A DNA stretch of 64,000 nt from Pseudomonas synxantha (GCF_900105675.1 NZ_LT629786.1:6324001-6388000); one strand, 5' to 3'. Shown: positions 9,055 to 19,030, counted from the first letter of the stretch. Notes: generated by a model not told the origin, from the letters alone. Numbers and translations are program-made.

Positions 9055-12000
9055 ATGGATGTTCGCCAATTTGCCTTCCTGGCCCGCCAACCTTCTGCTG
9101 CCCTGAAGCCGCGCAACTCGTTCTTCGGCCTGCCTAAGCGCGGGCTGGTGCTGATCCTGGCCAATGCGCTGTTCTGGCAGCCGCTGCTGGCCCAGGCCGA
9201 GGGCATCGTGGTCAGTGCGCCGGGCACCACCGTGGGTGCGGCGGGCAATGGCGTGCCCGTGGTGAACATCGCCACGCCCAACGGCGCGGGCTTGTCCCAT
9301 AACCAGTTCAAGGACTACAACGTCGGCCCCAATGGCGTGATCCTCAACAACGCCAACGGCGCGATGGTCAACACCCAGTTGGGCGGCTACATCGTCGGCA
9401 ACCCCAACCTCAAGGGCGGCACGGCCAGCGTCATTCTTAACGAAGTCAACGGCGGTAGCCGCAGCCAGTTGCGCGGCTATACCGAAGTGGCGGGGCAGTC
9501 GGCCAAGGTCATCGTCGCCAACCCCTACGGCATCACCTGCAGCGGCTGCGGCTTTATCAACACCCCCAACGTCACCTTGACCACCGGCAAACCGGTGATC
9601 GACCAGAACGGCCAACTGCAGCGCTACCAGGTCGATGGCGGCGCCGTGACCATCGACGGCGAGGGCTTGAACGCCAGCAACGTCGAACGCTTCGACATCA
9701 TCACCCGCTCGGCCAAGATCAACGCACAGATCAACGCCCGCGAACTCAACGTGATCGCCGGCCGTAACGACGTCGATGCGCAAACCCTGAAGGCCACGCC
9801 CCGCGCCGACGACGGCAGCGCCAAGCCGGAGCTGGCGATTGACTCCTCGGCCCTGGGCGGCATGTATGCTGGCGCGATCAAACTGGTGGGCACCGAAGCC
9901 GGTGTGGGCGTGAAGCTCGACGGCACCCTGGCGGCCAGTGGCGGCGACATCCAGCTCGATGCCAATGGGCGCTTGAGCATGGCGCAAACGGTGGCCACCG
10001 GTAACGTCAAGGTCACCGCACAGAACGTCGACCTCACCGACAAGGTCTACGCCAACGGCAACGTGCAGGTCACCAGCGCCCAAGCCTTGGTCAACCAGAA
10101 AAGCGTGGCCGCCGGCCAACGCATCGAACTCAACGCGGCCACGCTGACTAACGCTGGCATCATCGAAGCCGGCGTTGCCCCCGACAACAGCCGCAACACC
10201 ACCGGCGACCTGGTGGTGAATGCGCAGACCGTCAACACCAGCGGCAACCTGCTGGCCAGCCGCGCACTGGCGATCACCGCCGCACAGGCGCTGACCAACC
10301 AGGGTGCGATCATCCAGGCCAAGACCGTCGAGGTCAGCAGCGCCAAACTGACCAACCAGGGCGCCAGCGCACGCTTGTTCGGCGAACAAACCCTGGCGAT
10401 CAGCTCGCCGGCCATCGTCAACCTTGGCGGCCTGATTCGCTTCGGTGAAGGCCAGGCCGCCACGCTCAACAGCGCCTCTCTGGACAACCGCCAGGGCCGT
10501 ATCGAAATGGCCGGTGGCAGCCTGGTGCTGACCAGTGCCGACCTGAACAACAGCGGCGGCCAAGTCATCGCCAACGACCTGACGGTCAACGCCGGCAAGC
10601 TCAATAACCAGAACGGCGTGCTGGTGGCCAAGACCGCCACCGTCAATGCCAGCGACCTCGACAACAGCCTCAAGGGCCTGATCCAGGCCGACGGCGGCGC
10701 GCTCAACCTCGCCGTCACCAATGGCTTCAACAATGCCCAGGGTTTCGCCCAGGCCAGCACCGACCTCAACGTCACTGCCGGCACCCTCAGCAGCAATGCA
10801 GGCGGCGTACTGAGCGCCGACACCGGCAAGCTGACCCTCACCGCCGCGCAACAGCTCAACAACGCCCAGGGCCGCTTACAGGCCGGGCAGGGCAATATCG
10901 AACTGCACGCCGCGAACCTGGATAACCGGAACGGCGTGATCGTCGGCAAACAACTGCTGCTCGACGTGGCTGGCGGCGATATCGACAACCGCGCCGGGCG
11001 CGTATTGGGTGACCAACTCGACGTGCGCGCCTCCGGCCTCGACAACCGCAACGCCGGCCTGCTGGCCGGTGGCGCCCAGGGCGTAAGCCTGCTGCTCAAA
11101 GGCCCGGGCCAGTTGCTCAATGCCCAGGGCCGCATTCAGAGCGAAGGCCTGCTGCAACTGCGCGGCGAACGTTTCGACAACAGCGCTGGCATCCTGCTCG
11201 GCCAAACCGTCGATGTGACGGCGAAAAGCTTCAACAACAGCAACAAAGGCGCGCTGGTCAGCGATGGCGGCGACGTGGTGCTCAACGTCAGCGACCTGCT
11301 GACCAACGTCGGCGGCCAGATCGACGCGGGCGAAAGCAGTGTATTGGTCAAGCAACTCACCACCCTCAACAACAACGGCGGCACCTTGCGCGGCAAGCGC
11401 CTGGACATCACCGCCCAGCACCTGAATAACAACGACGACGGCCAACTGCTGGCCGGCGCCGGGGGCTTGAACTACAGCGGCCAGGATGTGAGCAACCGCA
11501 AGGGCCTGATCCTCAGCGGCGGCGCGCTTACCGAGTTGAATACCACCCGCCTGGATAACCAGGGCGGCACCGTGCAAGGTGACAGCCTGACCGTCACCGC
11601 GAACACCGTCGACAACGGCAGCGGCGGCCTGATGGCAAGCCTGGTCGGCAACCTGCAACTGACCGTCGAAGCCCTCGCCAACCGTGGCGGCAAACTGTTC
11701 GGCAAAGAACAAGTGACCGTCAGCGGCGCCAGCCTCGATAACAGTGCGGGTGGCCAGATCAGCGGCAACCAGCTCAACCTGACCTCACGCGCCACCCTCA
11801 CCAACCAGGGCGGCCTGATCGAAGCCAACCAGGGCCTGAGCCTCAACGGCGGCAGCCTGGATAACAGCGCCAACGGGCAACTGCGCGCCCTCGGTGGCGC
11901 CACCAGCAGCCTCAACCTCAGCGGCGCGCTGAACAACCAGAACGGCACCCTCGAATTCGGTAGCCAGGCCTTCAGCCTCGACGCCGCCAGCCTCAACAAC

Positions 12001-15000
12001 CAGGCCGGCCAGATCCAGCACGCCGGCACCGGCCTTTTCCGCGTCAACACCGCCAGCCTCTCCGGCAGCCAGGGCGACATCCAGGGCATGGGCACCGCCG
12101 ACTGGGCGTTCGGCAAGGTCGACGGCCTGGGCCGCGTGCAACTCAACGAAGTCCTCACCTACAAGAGCGACCAAGGGCTGACCCTCAAGGCCGGCGACCG
12201 CATGGCCAGCGGCAAGGGCTTGGTCCTCAACGTGGCCAGCCTGGACAACGGCGGCGAACTGCTCAGCGACGGTGACATCAGCATCACCACCGGCGACCTG
12301 ACCAACAGCGGCCGCGTCTCGGCCCTGCAAACCCTCACCGTCGGCGCCAACAACCTCAGCCAGAACGGCGGCCGCCTGGCCGCCACCAATGCTCGCCTGA
12401 CCCTGGGCGGCACCCTGGACAACCTCGGCTTCCTCACTGCCCGCCAGCAACTGGATATCGCCGCCGCGCAAATCAACAACCGTGGCACCCTCGGTGCCCA
12501 GGGCGCGGTGAACCTCACGGCGGTCAACGGCATTACCAATGCTGCCGATACGCTGCTGTTCAGCGGCGGCGACATGACCTTGCGCAGCAATGGCTTCAGC
12601 AACAGCTATGGCGACGTCTACAGCAAAGGCAACTTGAGCTTCGCCGCACGGGATGGCGGGCGCGCCGTGCTGTTCAGCAACCGTTCCGGCACCGTGGAAA
12701 GCGAAGGCTCCATCGGCATCAATGCAGGCTTCATCGAAAACGCCAAAGACGAATTCGAACTCGGCCAGACGCTGACCACCGGCAGCCTGTATTGGGTCTG
12801 TGGCCAGCACTGCGACGAGAGCGACAACTGGGAACGTGGCGAGATCACCATCTACGAGACGTACCTTGAGGCGGCGACCAAGGATTCGGTCGCGGCGCGC
12901 CTGGTGGCTGGCAAAAACATGCTGCTGCAAGGCGACAACGTGCAGAACCGCTACAGCCTGATGGCTGCCAATGGCGACCTGAGCATCACCGCCGGTGACC
13001 TGCTCAACCAGGGCGCCGCCACGCGCACGGGCCAGCGCAAGCTTGTCATCAGCACGCCAGGGCACGTTCCCGACGATCTGTTCGAACGCATGCGATATGT
13101 CGACGTGCCCGCGTTCAATGCGGCCACGGCGGCTGGCAATTTCGACAAGGCGCGCTTCGAAGAACTGAAAAGCCGCTCACCCAATAGCCGGCCTTTCGCC
13201 TACGCAAGTGACGTCACCACCTGGACCAACAACGGCGGCCCCGGCTACGACGCCACCCTGCAAGCGGGCGGCACGGTCAACCTCAACGTCGCCCGCACCC
13301 TGCAAAACGGCACGCTGCACAACAACACCCTGGCCCAGTTGACCGGCACCCTCGGCGACGACCAGACCGGTATCCCCGTCGGCGGCATCAACATCAACCT
13401 GAGCAAACACGCCAACGACCCGAGCGCCCAGGCGCCAGGCAGCGTGTTACCCGTCGTGGGCGTGGCCCCCGGCGGCGGCTTCGTGCCCGTGGACTACACC
13501 GGCACCGCTTTCGCCCCGGTCGATCCCACCACCTCGCCCACCTTCCAGTTGCCCAAGGGCGAGTACGGCCTGTTCGTCAAGAGCGCCGACCCCACCAGCC
13601 ACTACCTGATCGAGACCAACCCCGAGTTCGCCTCCGTATCCGGCTTCCTCAGCTCCGACTACATGCTCGGCAAGCTCGGCTACACCTCCGACGACGCCTG
13701 GCGCCGCCTCGGTGACGGCCAGTACGAAACCCGCCTGATCCGCGATGCTGTACTCGCGCAAACCGGCCAACGCTTCCTCGCCGGCGGCCTGTACAGCGAC
13801 GCCGACCAATTCCGCTACCTGATGGACAACGGCCTTGCCAGCAAAGACGCCCTGCGCCTGAGCCTCGGCGTGGCCCTCACCGACCAGCAAGTCGGCGCCC
13901 TGACCCACGACATTGTGTGGATGGAAAACCGCGTCATCGAAGGCCAGACCGTGCTCGTGCCGGTGCTGTACCTGGCCCAGGCCGACTCGCGCAACGTGCG
14001 CGGCAACAGCCTTATCCAGGGCCGCGACCTCAACCTGGTCACCGGCGGCGACCTGATCAACGTCGGCACCCTGCGCGCCAGCAACAACCTCTCCGCCATC
14101 AGCAGCGGCAGTATCTACACTGGCGGCTTGGTCGAAGCTGGCAACAACCTCAACCTGCTGGCCCAAGACAGCATCCGCAACGCCATGGCCGGCGAAATCC
14201 GCGGCAAGCAAGTCAGCCTCACGGCGCTCAAAGGCGATATCACCAACGACACCACCGCCATCCAGGTTCGTGACGGCGTCGGTATGCGCACCCTCACCGA
14301 CACCAGCGTCGGCACCATCGTCGCCCGCGAAAACCTCGCCATCGACGCCGGCCGCGACCTCACCAATCGAGGCGCCCTGACCGCTGGCAACGACGCCAAC
14401 CTAACCGCCGGCCGTGACCTCAACCTCATCGCCGCCAGCGACACCAGCGTCAAACACGAGACCCGCGACGGCGGCGAGAAATCCAGCATCACCACCGACG
14501 TCAAAAACCTCGCCGCCAGCGTCACGGCGGGGGGCAACCTCAACCTGCAGGCCGGGCAAGACGTCAACATCATCGGCAGCACCGCCACCGCCGGCAAAGA
14601 CCTCAACATCGCCGCCGGCCGCGACCTCAACGTCGCCTCGGTCAGCGACATGCACAACGTCGAGGGCAAGGAAAAACACGGCAAAAAACGCATCAAGACC
14701 GCAGACGACCAAACTACCCAGGTGGCAAGCGTGCTGACGGCGGGTGGGGATTTTGTCAGCCAGGCGGGGCGTGACACCACGATCGTGGCGAGCAGGATCA
14801 GTGCGGGGAATGAGGCTTATCTGTATAGCGGGGATAAGTTGAACCTGCTGGCGGCGCAGAACAGCACCTACAGCCTTTACGACATGAAGGAGAAGGGGGG
14901 CTGGGGCGCGAAGAAGACCAAGCGTGATGAGGTGACCCACGTTACAAATGTGGGGACTGAGATCAAGACTGGTGGTGATCTGGTACTCAAAAGTGGAGGC

Positions 15001-17160
15001 GACCAGACCTATCAACTTGCCAAGCTTCAGAGCGGCCGGGACATCACTTTGGATAGCGGTGGCGCGATTACCTTTGAGGCGGTCAAGGATCTACATCAAG
15101 AAAGCCATGAAAAAAGCAAGAACAGCCTGGTTTGGACCAGCGCCAAAGGCAAAGGAAATACTGACGAAACGTTGCGCCAGAGCCAGCTGATTGCGCAGGG
15201 ACAAGTGGTTATTAAAGCCGTAGATGGCTTGAAGATTGACGTCACGCATGTTGATCAGCAAACGGTTAGTCAGGCCATTGATGCAATGGTGAAGGCAGAT
15301 CCGCAGTTGGCTTGGCTGAAAGAGGCTGAGAAACGTGGGGACGTAGACTGGCGCAGGGTTCAGGAGGTTCACGATAGCTTCAAGTACGACAACTCCGGCC
15401 TCGGCGGAGGCGCTGCGTTAGTTATTGCAATCATCGTTACATATTTCACTTGGGGAGCGGGGGCTGGCCTTGTGGGCGCCGCTTCCACGACCACAACCGG
15501 ACTTGCTGCTAACTCTGTTGTCACCGCCGTGGCAGTAAAAGGTGCGACAAGCACTATAAATAATCGGGGTAATATTTCAGACATTGCCAAAGATGTTACC
15601 TCTGGAGATAGTATTAAAGGGTACGCAATTGCGGGGCTGAGCGGCGCAATTGCTAAATTCGCGGGCGTTACGGGTAGCCTTACAGCTTCAGATTTAGGGC
15701 GGCAACTTGCTGTTAATTCTGCCTTGAGGACAGTCACGAGCGGCGGCAGTTTTACAAAAAATGTTGGTCAAGCAGCAATCGATCTGACAGCCAGCGTTCT
15801 TTCTGGAGTGATTTATGAACATGTGGGCACAGAGTTAAGCGGTACGGGCCTAAGTACAAAAGTTGCTGTACATGCGATAGTTGGTGGGTTGATAGCAGAA
15901 GCCGCTGGAGGAGATTTTACAGCGGGTGCCATCGCGGCAGGTGCGAACAAAGCACTAATACAGACATTCGGCGCTGAAATGTTTCCTGGCGAGGCACATG
16001 ACCGCGTGCTAGCGATGACCTCGCAACTAATAGGAATGACAGCGGCAGCAGGGTTAGGTGGCGATGCCAAGGATCAGGAGGTTGCTGGGTGGGTAGCACA
16101 GCAAGGTACAGTTTATAACTATCTTGAACATTCGGATGTGAAGTCTTTTGCGTCAGATATGAAAGGCTGTGGAAAAAATGGAATATGCCAGGAAAACAGA
16201 TGGAATAATGAACGCTATAATGAAGAGAGTATTTATAATACGGAGAATGCGCTCAGTATCACCAGCTCCATGTTGGCAAAAGATAAACTCCCGGGCGTAA
16301 TTGTTGCGCTTGATGAATTGATGTCGATTGATTGCCAAACTACGGTATGTGAAGGGTATAAAACCGAACTCATTAGTCGTTCTGTCCTCGTGGCAGGGCA
16401 TCTGGCGAAACAGATTGCCGACTGGGGGCCGTCAATGGATCGGCTAGCTTTGTTAAGTGGAGGTGCAACTGGTGGTGGTAAGGTTGAGCCTAGGTCCCGG
16501 TTGCCGGGAGAGGTCGATCCCGCTGGATTGGTCCAGCTTGAGAAAGCAATAAAATATTTGAAAGATACAAAAGGACCTTCTTCAGGCTTGGTGTTCGGAG
16601 ATACGAAAGTTGTAGGCACCGGCAAGCCTGCTGCAAATGATGCGAGCTTCAGTGTTCCCAAAGGGTACACGCAGGGGGCAGACGGCGTGGTGACAGGCCC
16701 CGGTGGAGGAATTTACAAAGCCACCGGAACGCTTGATAGCAGCGGCAATCAGATCTATCTGGGTGGCAACGGCAACTACTACACGCTTACAGCAGAGAGC
16801 TCAACGCGAATCGTTTCACCCAATCCGTCGCTAGAAATTGGAGCAACGGGAAGAATTGGAGAGGAAGCATTGAAACCTCTAGGGGGCCAATCTCAGGTAA
16901 CCTTCCAAACAACACAGGGCGCTCGTGTTGTTGATCAACTAGCTCCAGGTAGCATTGCTCATGAATCTAAGGTCGGATACACATCGCTTGATGCAAATAC
17001 AGCGTTGCAAGTTGCTAAGGACGCTGAGTTATTGAGACGCGGCTTGGTCAATGGGGTAACATGGAACTTCTTCAAAAGTCCCGTTACAGGCCGTGTTGGA
17101 CCCGCAGCGGCACTAGAAAAAGCGCTGTCCGAAGCGGGTATTAAGATAAAGGTGCATTAA
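9055..17160 (+). CDS. cdiA: CdiA/FhaB-family two-partner secreted exoprotein with C-terminal nuclease-like toxin
   Basis: This 2701-residue protein has a long ESPR-like leader (residues 1-50, ending LLAQAEG), a TPS secretion domain (about 50-300; PNGAGLSHNQF, NPYGITCSGCGF) and extensive filamentous hemagglutinin repeats to about 1250. A less repetitive segment and a second repeat block (about 1650-1950) follow, then a DUF637-like glycine/threonine-rich segment (about 2140-2210). A pretoxin boundary NYLEH (2355-2359) has Cys pairs at 2372/2378 and in CQTTVCEG. The last 100 residues carry D2627 and E2637-S-K2639, fitting a PD-(D/E)XK nuclease core, and end in WNFFKSPVTG...GPAAAL. Base composition becomes AT-rich from about nt 15400, the usual sign of exchanged C-termini. 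Growth-inhibition activity is inferred. Confidence 0.88.
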   Translation: MDVRQFAFLARQPSAALKPRNSFFGLPKRGLVLILANALFWQPLLAQAEGIVVSAPGTTVGAAGNGVPVVNIATPNGAGLSHNQFKDYNVGPNGVILNNANGAMVNTQLGGYIVGNPNLKGGTASVILNEVNGGSRSQLRGYTEVAGQSAKVIVANPYGITCSGCGFINTPNVTLTTGKPVIDQNGQLQRYQVDGGAVTIDGEGLNASNVERFDIITRSAKINAQINARELNVIAGRNDVDAQTLKATPRADDGSAKPELAIDSSALGGMYAGAIKLVGTEAGVGVKLDGTLAASGGDIQLDANGRLSMAQTVATGNVKVTAQNVDLTDKVYANGNVQVTSAQALVNQKSVAAGQRIELNAATLTNAGIIEAGVAPDNSRNTTGDLVVNAQTVNTSGNLLASRALAITAAQALTNQGAIIQAKTVEVSSAKLTNQGASARLFGEQTLAISSPAIVNLGGLIRFGEGQAATLNSASLDNRQGRIEMAGGSLVLTSADLNNSGGQVIANDLTVNAGKLNNQNGVLVAKTATVNASDLDNSLKGLIQADGGALNLAVTNGFNNAQGFAQASTDLNVTAGTLSSNAGGVLSADTGKLTLTAAQQLNNAQGRLQAGQGNIELHAANLDNRNGVIVGKQLLLDVAGGDIDNRAGRVLGDQLDVRASGLDNRNAGLLAGGAQGVSLLLKGPGQLLNAQGRIQSEGLLQLRGERFDNSAGILLGQTVDVTAKSFNNSNKGALVSDGGDVVLNVSDLLTNVGGQIDAGESSVLVKQLTTLNNNGGTLRGKRLDITAQHLNNNDDGQLLAGAGGLNYSGQDVSNRKGLILSGGALTELNTTRLDNQGGTVQGDSLTVTANTVDNGSGGLMASLVGNLQLTVEALANRGGKLFGKEQVTVSGASLDNSAGGQISGNQLNLTSRATLTNQGGLIEANQGLSLNGGSLDNSANGQLRALGGATSSLNLSGALNNQNGTLEFGSQAFSLDAASLNNQAGQIQHAGTGLFRVNTASLSGSQGDIQGMGTADWAFGKVDGLGRVQLNEVLTYKSDQGLTLKAGDRMASGKGLVLNVASLDNGGELLSDGDISITTGDLTNSGRVSALQTLTVGANNLSQNGGRLAATNARLTLGGTLDNLGFLTARQQLDIAAAQINNRGTLGAQGAVNLTAVNGITNAADTLLFSGGDMTLRSNGFSNSYGDVYSKGNLSFAARDGGRAVLFSNRSGTVESEGSIGINAGFIENAKDEFELGQTLTTGSLYWVCGQHCDESDNWERGEITIYETYLEAATKDSVAARLVAGKNMLLQGDNVQNRYSLMAANGDLSITAGDLLNQGAATRTGQRKLVISTPGHVPDDLFERMRYVDVPAFNAATAAGNFDKARFEELKSRSPNSRPFAYASDVTTWTNNGGPGYDATLQAGGTVNLNVARTLQNGTLHNNTLAQLTGTLGDDQTGIPVGGININLSKHANDPSAQAPGSVLPVVGVAPGGGFVPVDYTGTAFAPVDPTTSPTFQLPKGEYGLFVKSADPTSHYLIETNPEFASVSGFLSSDYMLGKLGYTSDDAWRRLGDGQYETRLIRDAVLAQTGQRFLAGGLYSDADQFRYLMDNGLASKDALRLSLGVALTDQQVGALTHDIVWMENRVIEGQTVLVPVLYLAQADSRNVRGNSLIQGRDLNLVTGGDLINVGTLRASNNLSAISSGSIYTGGLVEAGNNLNLLAQDSIRNAMAGEIRGKQVSLTALKGDITNDTTAIQVRDGVGMRTLTDTSVGTIVARENLAIDAGRDLTNRGALTAGNDANLTAGRDLNLIAASDTSVKHETRDGGEKSSITTDVKNLAASVTAGGNLNLQAGQDVNIIGSTATAGKDLNIAAGRDLNVASVSDMHNVEGKEKHGKKRIKTADDQTTQVASVLTAGGDFVSQAGRDTTIVASRISAGNEAYLYSGDKLNLLAAQNSTYSLYDMKEKGGWGAKKTKRDEVTHVTNVGTEIKTGGDLVLKSGGDQTYQLAKLQSGRDITLDSGGAITFEAVKDLHQESHEKSKNSLVWTSAKGKGNTDETLRQSQLIAQGQVVIKAVDGLKIDVTHVDQQTVSQAIDAMVKADPQLAWLKEAEKRGDVDWRRVQEVHDSFKYDNSGLGGGAALVIAIIVTYFTWGAGAGLVGAASTTTTGLAANSVVTAVAVKGATSTINNRGNISDIAKDVTSGDSIKGYAIAGLSGAIAKFAGVTGSLTASDLGRQLAVNSALRTVTSGGSFTKNVGQAAIDLTASVLSGVIYEHVGTELSGTGLSTKVAVHAIVGGLIAEAAGGDFTAGAIAAGANKALIQTFGAEMFPGEAHDRVLAMTSQLIGMTAAAGLGGDAKDQEVAGWVAQQGTVYNYLEHSDVKSFASDMKGCGKNGICQENRWNNERYNEESIYNTENALSITSSMLAKDKLPGVIVALDELMSIDCQTTVCEGYKTELISRSVLVAGHLAKQIADWGPSMDRLALLSGGATGGGKVEPRSRLPGEVDPAGLVQLEKAIKYLKDTKGPSSGLVFGDTKVVGTGKPAANDASFSVPKGYTQGADGVVTGPGGGIYKATGTLDSSGNQIYLGGNGNYYTLTAESSTRIVSPNPSLEIGATGRIGEEALKPLGGQSQVTFQTTQGARVVDQLAPGSIAHESKVGYTSLDANTALQVAKDAELLRRGLVNGVTWNFFKSPVTGRVGPAAALEKALSEAGIKIKVH

Positions 17161-17162
17161 CC

Positions 17163-17744
17163 ATGAACTTCACAACAGCCTATTCGCCAGTTACAACAGC
17201 ATTTGTATCTATGAGCGCCAAAGATAGAGATGCTTTTTATAAATGGTTCATGCTTAACAAACCTTACTGTTTGGATGAGTTGATCCACACCGTTTGGCAG
17301 ACCCCTGGATATGAAGGCTGGAGTGCGGATTTCTCACCTGAGTCGCTGGGTTTGTTAGGTGAGTGGCTTTTTTTCATAATTACTACAAAACGTCATTCCC
17401 TAAGAGAACATCACGTTGAGAAGAATTTTCTAAGTGGCGTGGATAAAGTCGAAGCTGACCTTTTGTCAGATCAAGAAAAGTCATTGGCTGTTATGGTTGG
17501 TATGTATTACGGGGATGTTGCCGTTAGAAATAATCCAGAGCTCAGTTGGGTTCAATTAAAAGGCAGCAAAAAAGAGGCAGATTATGGCCAGCCTGTCATA
17601 TCTGGTCCAGGCTTACTACCTACAAATCCTGTAAGAATTTCTAATGCATTCGCATGCGGGATTGCCGATGGATCCAGAAGTGGAAGCCGACTTCGAGAGA
17701 CATACGAGTATTGGATGACTTTGGTAAAGAGGTATAATGCGTAA
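17163..17744 (+). CDS. Putative cognate immunity protein (CdiI)
   Basis: This 193-residue cytoplasmic-type protein starts 2 bases after the cdiA stop, the standard position and coupling for CDI immunity genes. It has no signal peptide or membrane helix. It shows a central hydrophobic core (LLGEWLFFIITT) and a C-terminal YEYWMTLVKRY. I do not recognise a named immunity family. Its low GC matches the adjacent toxin segment, so the two probably arrived together. Function is inferred from position only. Confidence 0.7.
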   Translation: MNFTTAYSPVTTAFVSMSAKDRDAFYKWFMLNKPYCLDELIHTVWQTPGYEGWSADFSPESLGLLGEWLFFIITTKRHSLREHHVEKNFLSGVDKVEADLLSDQEKSLAVMVGMYYGDVAVRNNPELSWVQLKGSKKEADYGQPVISGPGLLPTNPVRISNAFACGIADGSRSGSRLRETYEYWMTLVKRYNA

Positions 17745-17835
17745 TTGAGATCATAGTGAATTTTAATTTTAGAGCGACATCGCGTCAGGTTCCTTTGTTT
17801 TTGGTTTGATATCTTTTTGAAAATTGTAGGGGTTG

Positions 17836-17863
17836 GGAATAGGGGTCAGACCACATTTTTGCG
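17836..17863 (+). repeat. RAYT-type repeat GGGGTCAGACCACATTTTTG, copy 1
   Basis: This is the first of about ten copies of an AATAGGGGTCAGACCAC motif between here and 20232. It sits exactly at the left edge of the first orphan toxin tail. The same motif flanks the Y1 transposase gene further on. Confidence 0.8.
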
Positions 17864-18036
17864 CTGGGACCTTCGCGGGACAGGGAGCTAATGGTGCGCG
17901 AGGCAATGTCTCTTTTAGAATTAAGGGCAATGATGTCGTTGTGACCAAGCCGAATGGTACGTTTGTGACGATTTTGAAAGATGGCGTCAACCAAAATCCA
18001 TCAGTAAAAAGTGCGCTGGAAGTGAAGGTTAGATGA
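17862..18036 (+). pseudogene. Orphan toxin C-terminal fragment 1
   Basis: An open frame with no credible start runs directly out of the repeat, as TFAGQGANGARGNV then VVVTKPNGTFVTILKDG and a terminal LEVKVR. The segment TKPNGTFVTILKDGV resembles the ends of many CdiA/Rhs C-terminal domains. It has no start codon of its own, so it looks like a displaced toxin tail able to act only if recombined onto cdiA. Its stop overlaps the start of a following small frame, the usual toxin-immunity coupling. The toxin family is not identified. Confidence 0.6.
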
Positions 18037-18131
18037 TGAAAGATTCTTCGTTGAAGGCGTGGCTTATACTTGCCATCGGAAGAATAGGGGTCAGACCACA
18101 TTTTTGGAAGGGAATAGGGGTCAGACCATAA
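18033..18131 (+). pseudogene. Immunity gene remnant cut by RAYT-type repeats
   Basis: An ATGATG overlaps the stop of orphan fragment 1 and opens a frame beginning MMKDSSLKAWLILAIGR. After 16 codons it runs into two copies of the GGGGTCAGACCA repeat (18082-18129) and stops. The hydrophobic start suggests a small membrane-type immunity protein whose body was lost. This is inference from layout. Confidence 0.45.
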
Positions 18132-18260
18132 GGGAATAGGGGTCAGACCACATTTTTGCGTTTTTTAGAGTTCAGCAGAGTTGCTCTTTAAAAATATGAT
18201 TTATTTTTTGTAATTATTCTATTTGGTTGGCCAGGAATAGTGGTCTGACCCCTATTTTTC
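18132..18260. mobile_element. MITE-like element with RAYT-type ends
   Basis: Left end: AATAGGGGTCAGACCAC (from 18135). Right end: the inverted form, GTGGTCTGACCCCTATT. Between them lies a 75-bp AT-rich core (18158-18232) that also occurs at 19063-19137, 19912-19978 and 20139-20205. It has no coding capacity. The shared core and ends indicate a non-autonomous element of the family that includes the nearby transposase. Confidence 0.7.
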
Positions 18261-18265
18261 TATTT

Positions 18266-18524
18266 TTCTTCGATTTTGTCACATTGCCGGATGGGACTAT
18301 CAAGGTCAGCCGCCCAAATGTGAATGAGCAATTTTCAACCCATCTGGGGCTTAGCGGGGGGGGGGGAAGTTAAATATGCCGGGTCTATACGCTTTGGTAA
18401 TAATGACGGTCCAGAGCGAGGAAAAATAACAAGATGGGATAATAGCTCCGGTCATTATCAGCCACCTGCTACCCTAAAGGCTAACTCTGGGTTACCGGAA
18501 AACTCATTTAATCCAAGGAAATAG
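18266..18524 (+). pseudogene. Orphan toxin C-terminal fragment 2, broken at an 11-G tract
   Basis: Two frames join at a run of eleven G (18356-18366). The first reads VTLPDGTIKVSRPNVNEQF to HLGLSGG; the second reads EVKYAGSIRFGNN, WDNSSGHYQPP and ends LPENSFNPRK. A tract of ten G would join them into one reading frame. The SSGHYQP segment resembles the ends of polymorphic-toxin domains. It has no start codon and is preceded by the MITE. The cognate immunity gene probably follows 6 bases later. Confidence 0.6.
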
Positions 18525-18530
18525 TTTGGT

Positions 18531-18944
18531 ATGGATTCAAGATTGATATCACTCTGTAAAGAGTTGGCGAAAATGACTTCTGATCAGGCGGCAGCTTGGA
18601 TATTGAGCCGGTACCCGCTTGCTTCAGATAATTGGGGTGAAGCTTTATTACTCCTTCCTCATAGATCTTGGAAAAAACCAGAGCAGAAACGTTTAGCGGA
18701 TTATTATTTTAAGAAAATTCCGTTCTCTAGCGCTAGAGGATATGAAGCGTTCGCGTCAATTATGTCAGTTAAGTTAATGGTTGCATGCATTAACGATGCT
18801 TTGCCCAAAGATCCTAGCAGGCTCGAGTTATTGTTTTATCATCTTGTCCCAGTGCTTAAGCGTTTTGCAAAGAATGATGCAGATCGAAAAATTATTGAGG
18901 CTTTCCTTTCGGCTTTTTCGATAAGTTTGCCAAAACATAATTGA
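18531..18944 (+). CDS. Orphan immunity protein candidate
   Basis: This 137-residue, mostly helical cytoplasmic protein (MDSRLISLCKELAKM, AAAWILSRYPL, LLFYHLVPVLKRF) starts 6 bases after the stop of orphan toxin fragment 2. Low GC and tight spacing fit a displaced toxin/immunity pair. It is intact, with no frameshift. I do not recognise the immunity family. Retained orphan immunity genes can protect against siblings that still carry the matching toxin. Confidence 0.6.
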   Translation: MDSRLISLCKELAKMTSDQAAAWILSRYPLASDNWGEALLLLPHRSWKKPEQKRLADYYFKKIPFSSARGYEAFASIMSVKLMVACINDALPKDPSRLELLFYHLVPVLKRFAKNDADRKIIEAFLSAFSISLPKHN

Positions 18945-19030
18945 GAACAAAAAATGCGGTTTGTTTGATCTGGCTAGAGAAGTGAAAAAAGGGAGCGGGA
19001 AAAAAGAGAGCAGATTTATTTGAGTTAGGG

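Noticed and set aside
7338..9311. Reverse frame under the TpsB gene
   Set aside because: It spans two real genes and has no recognisable domain.
9025..13065. Several long reverse frames under cdiA
   Set aside because: They mirror the repetitive hemagglutinin region; repeated low-complexity Val/Ala/Gly sequence only.
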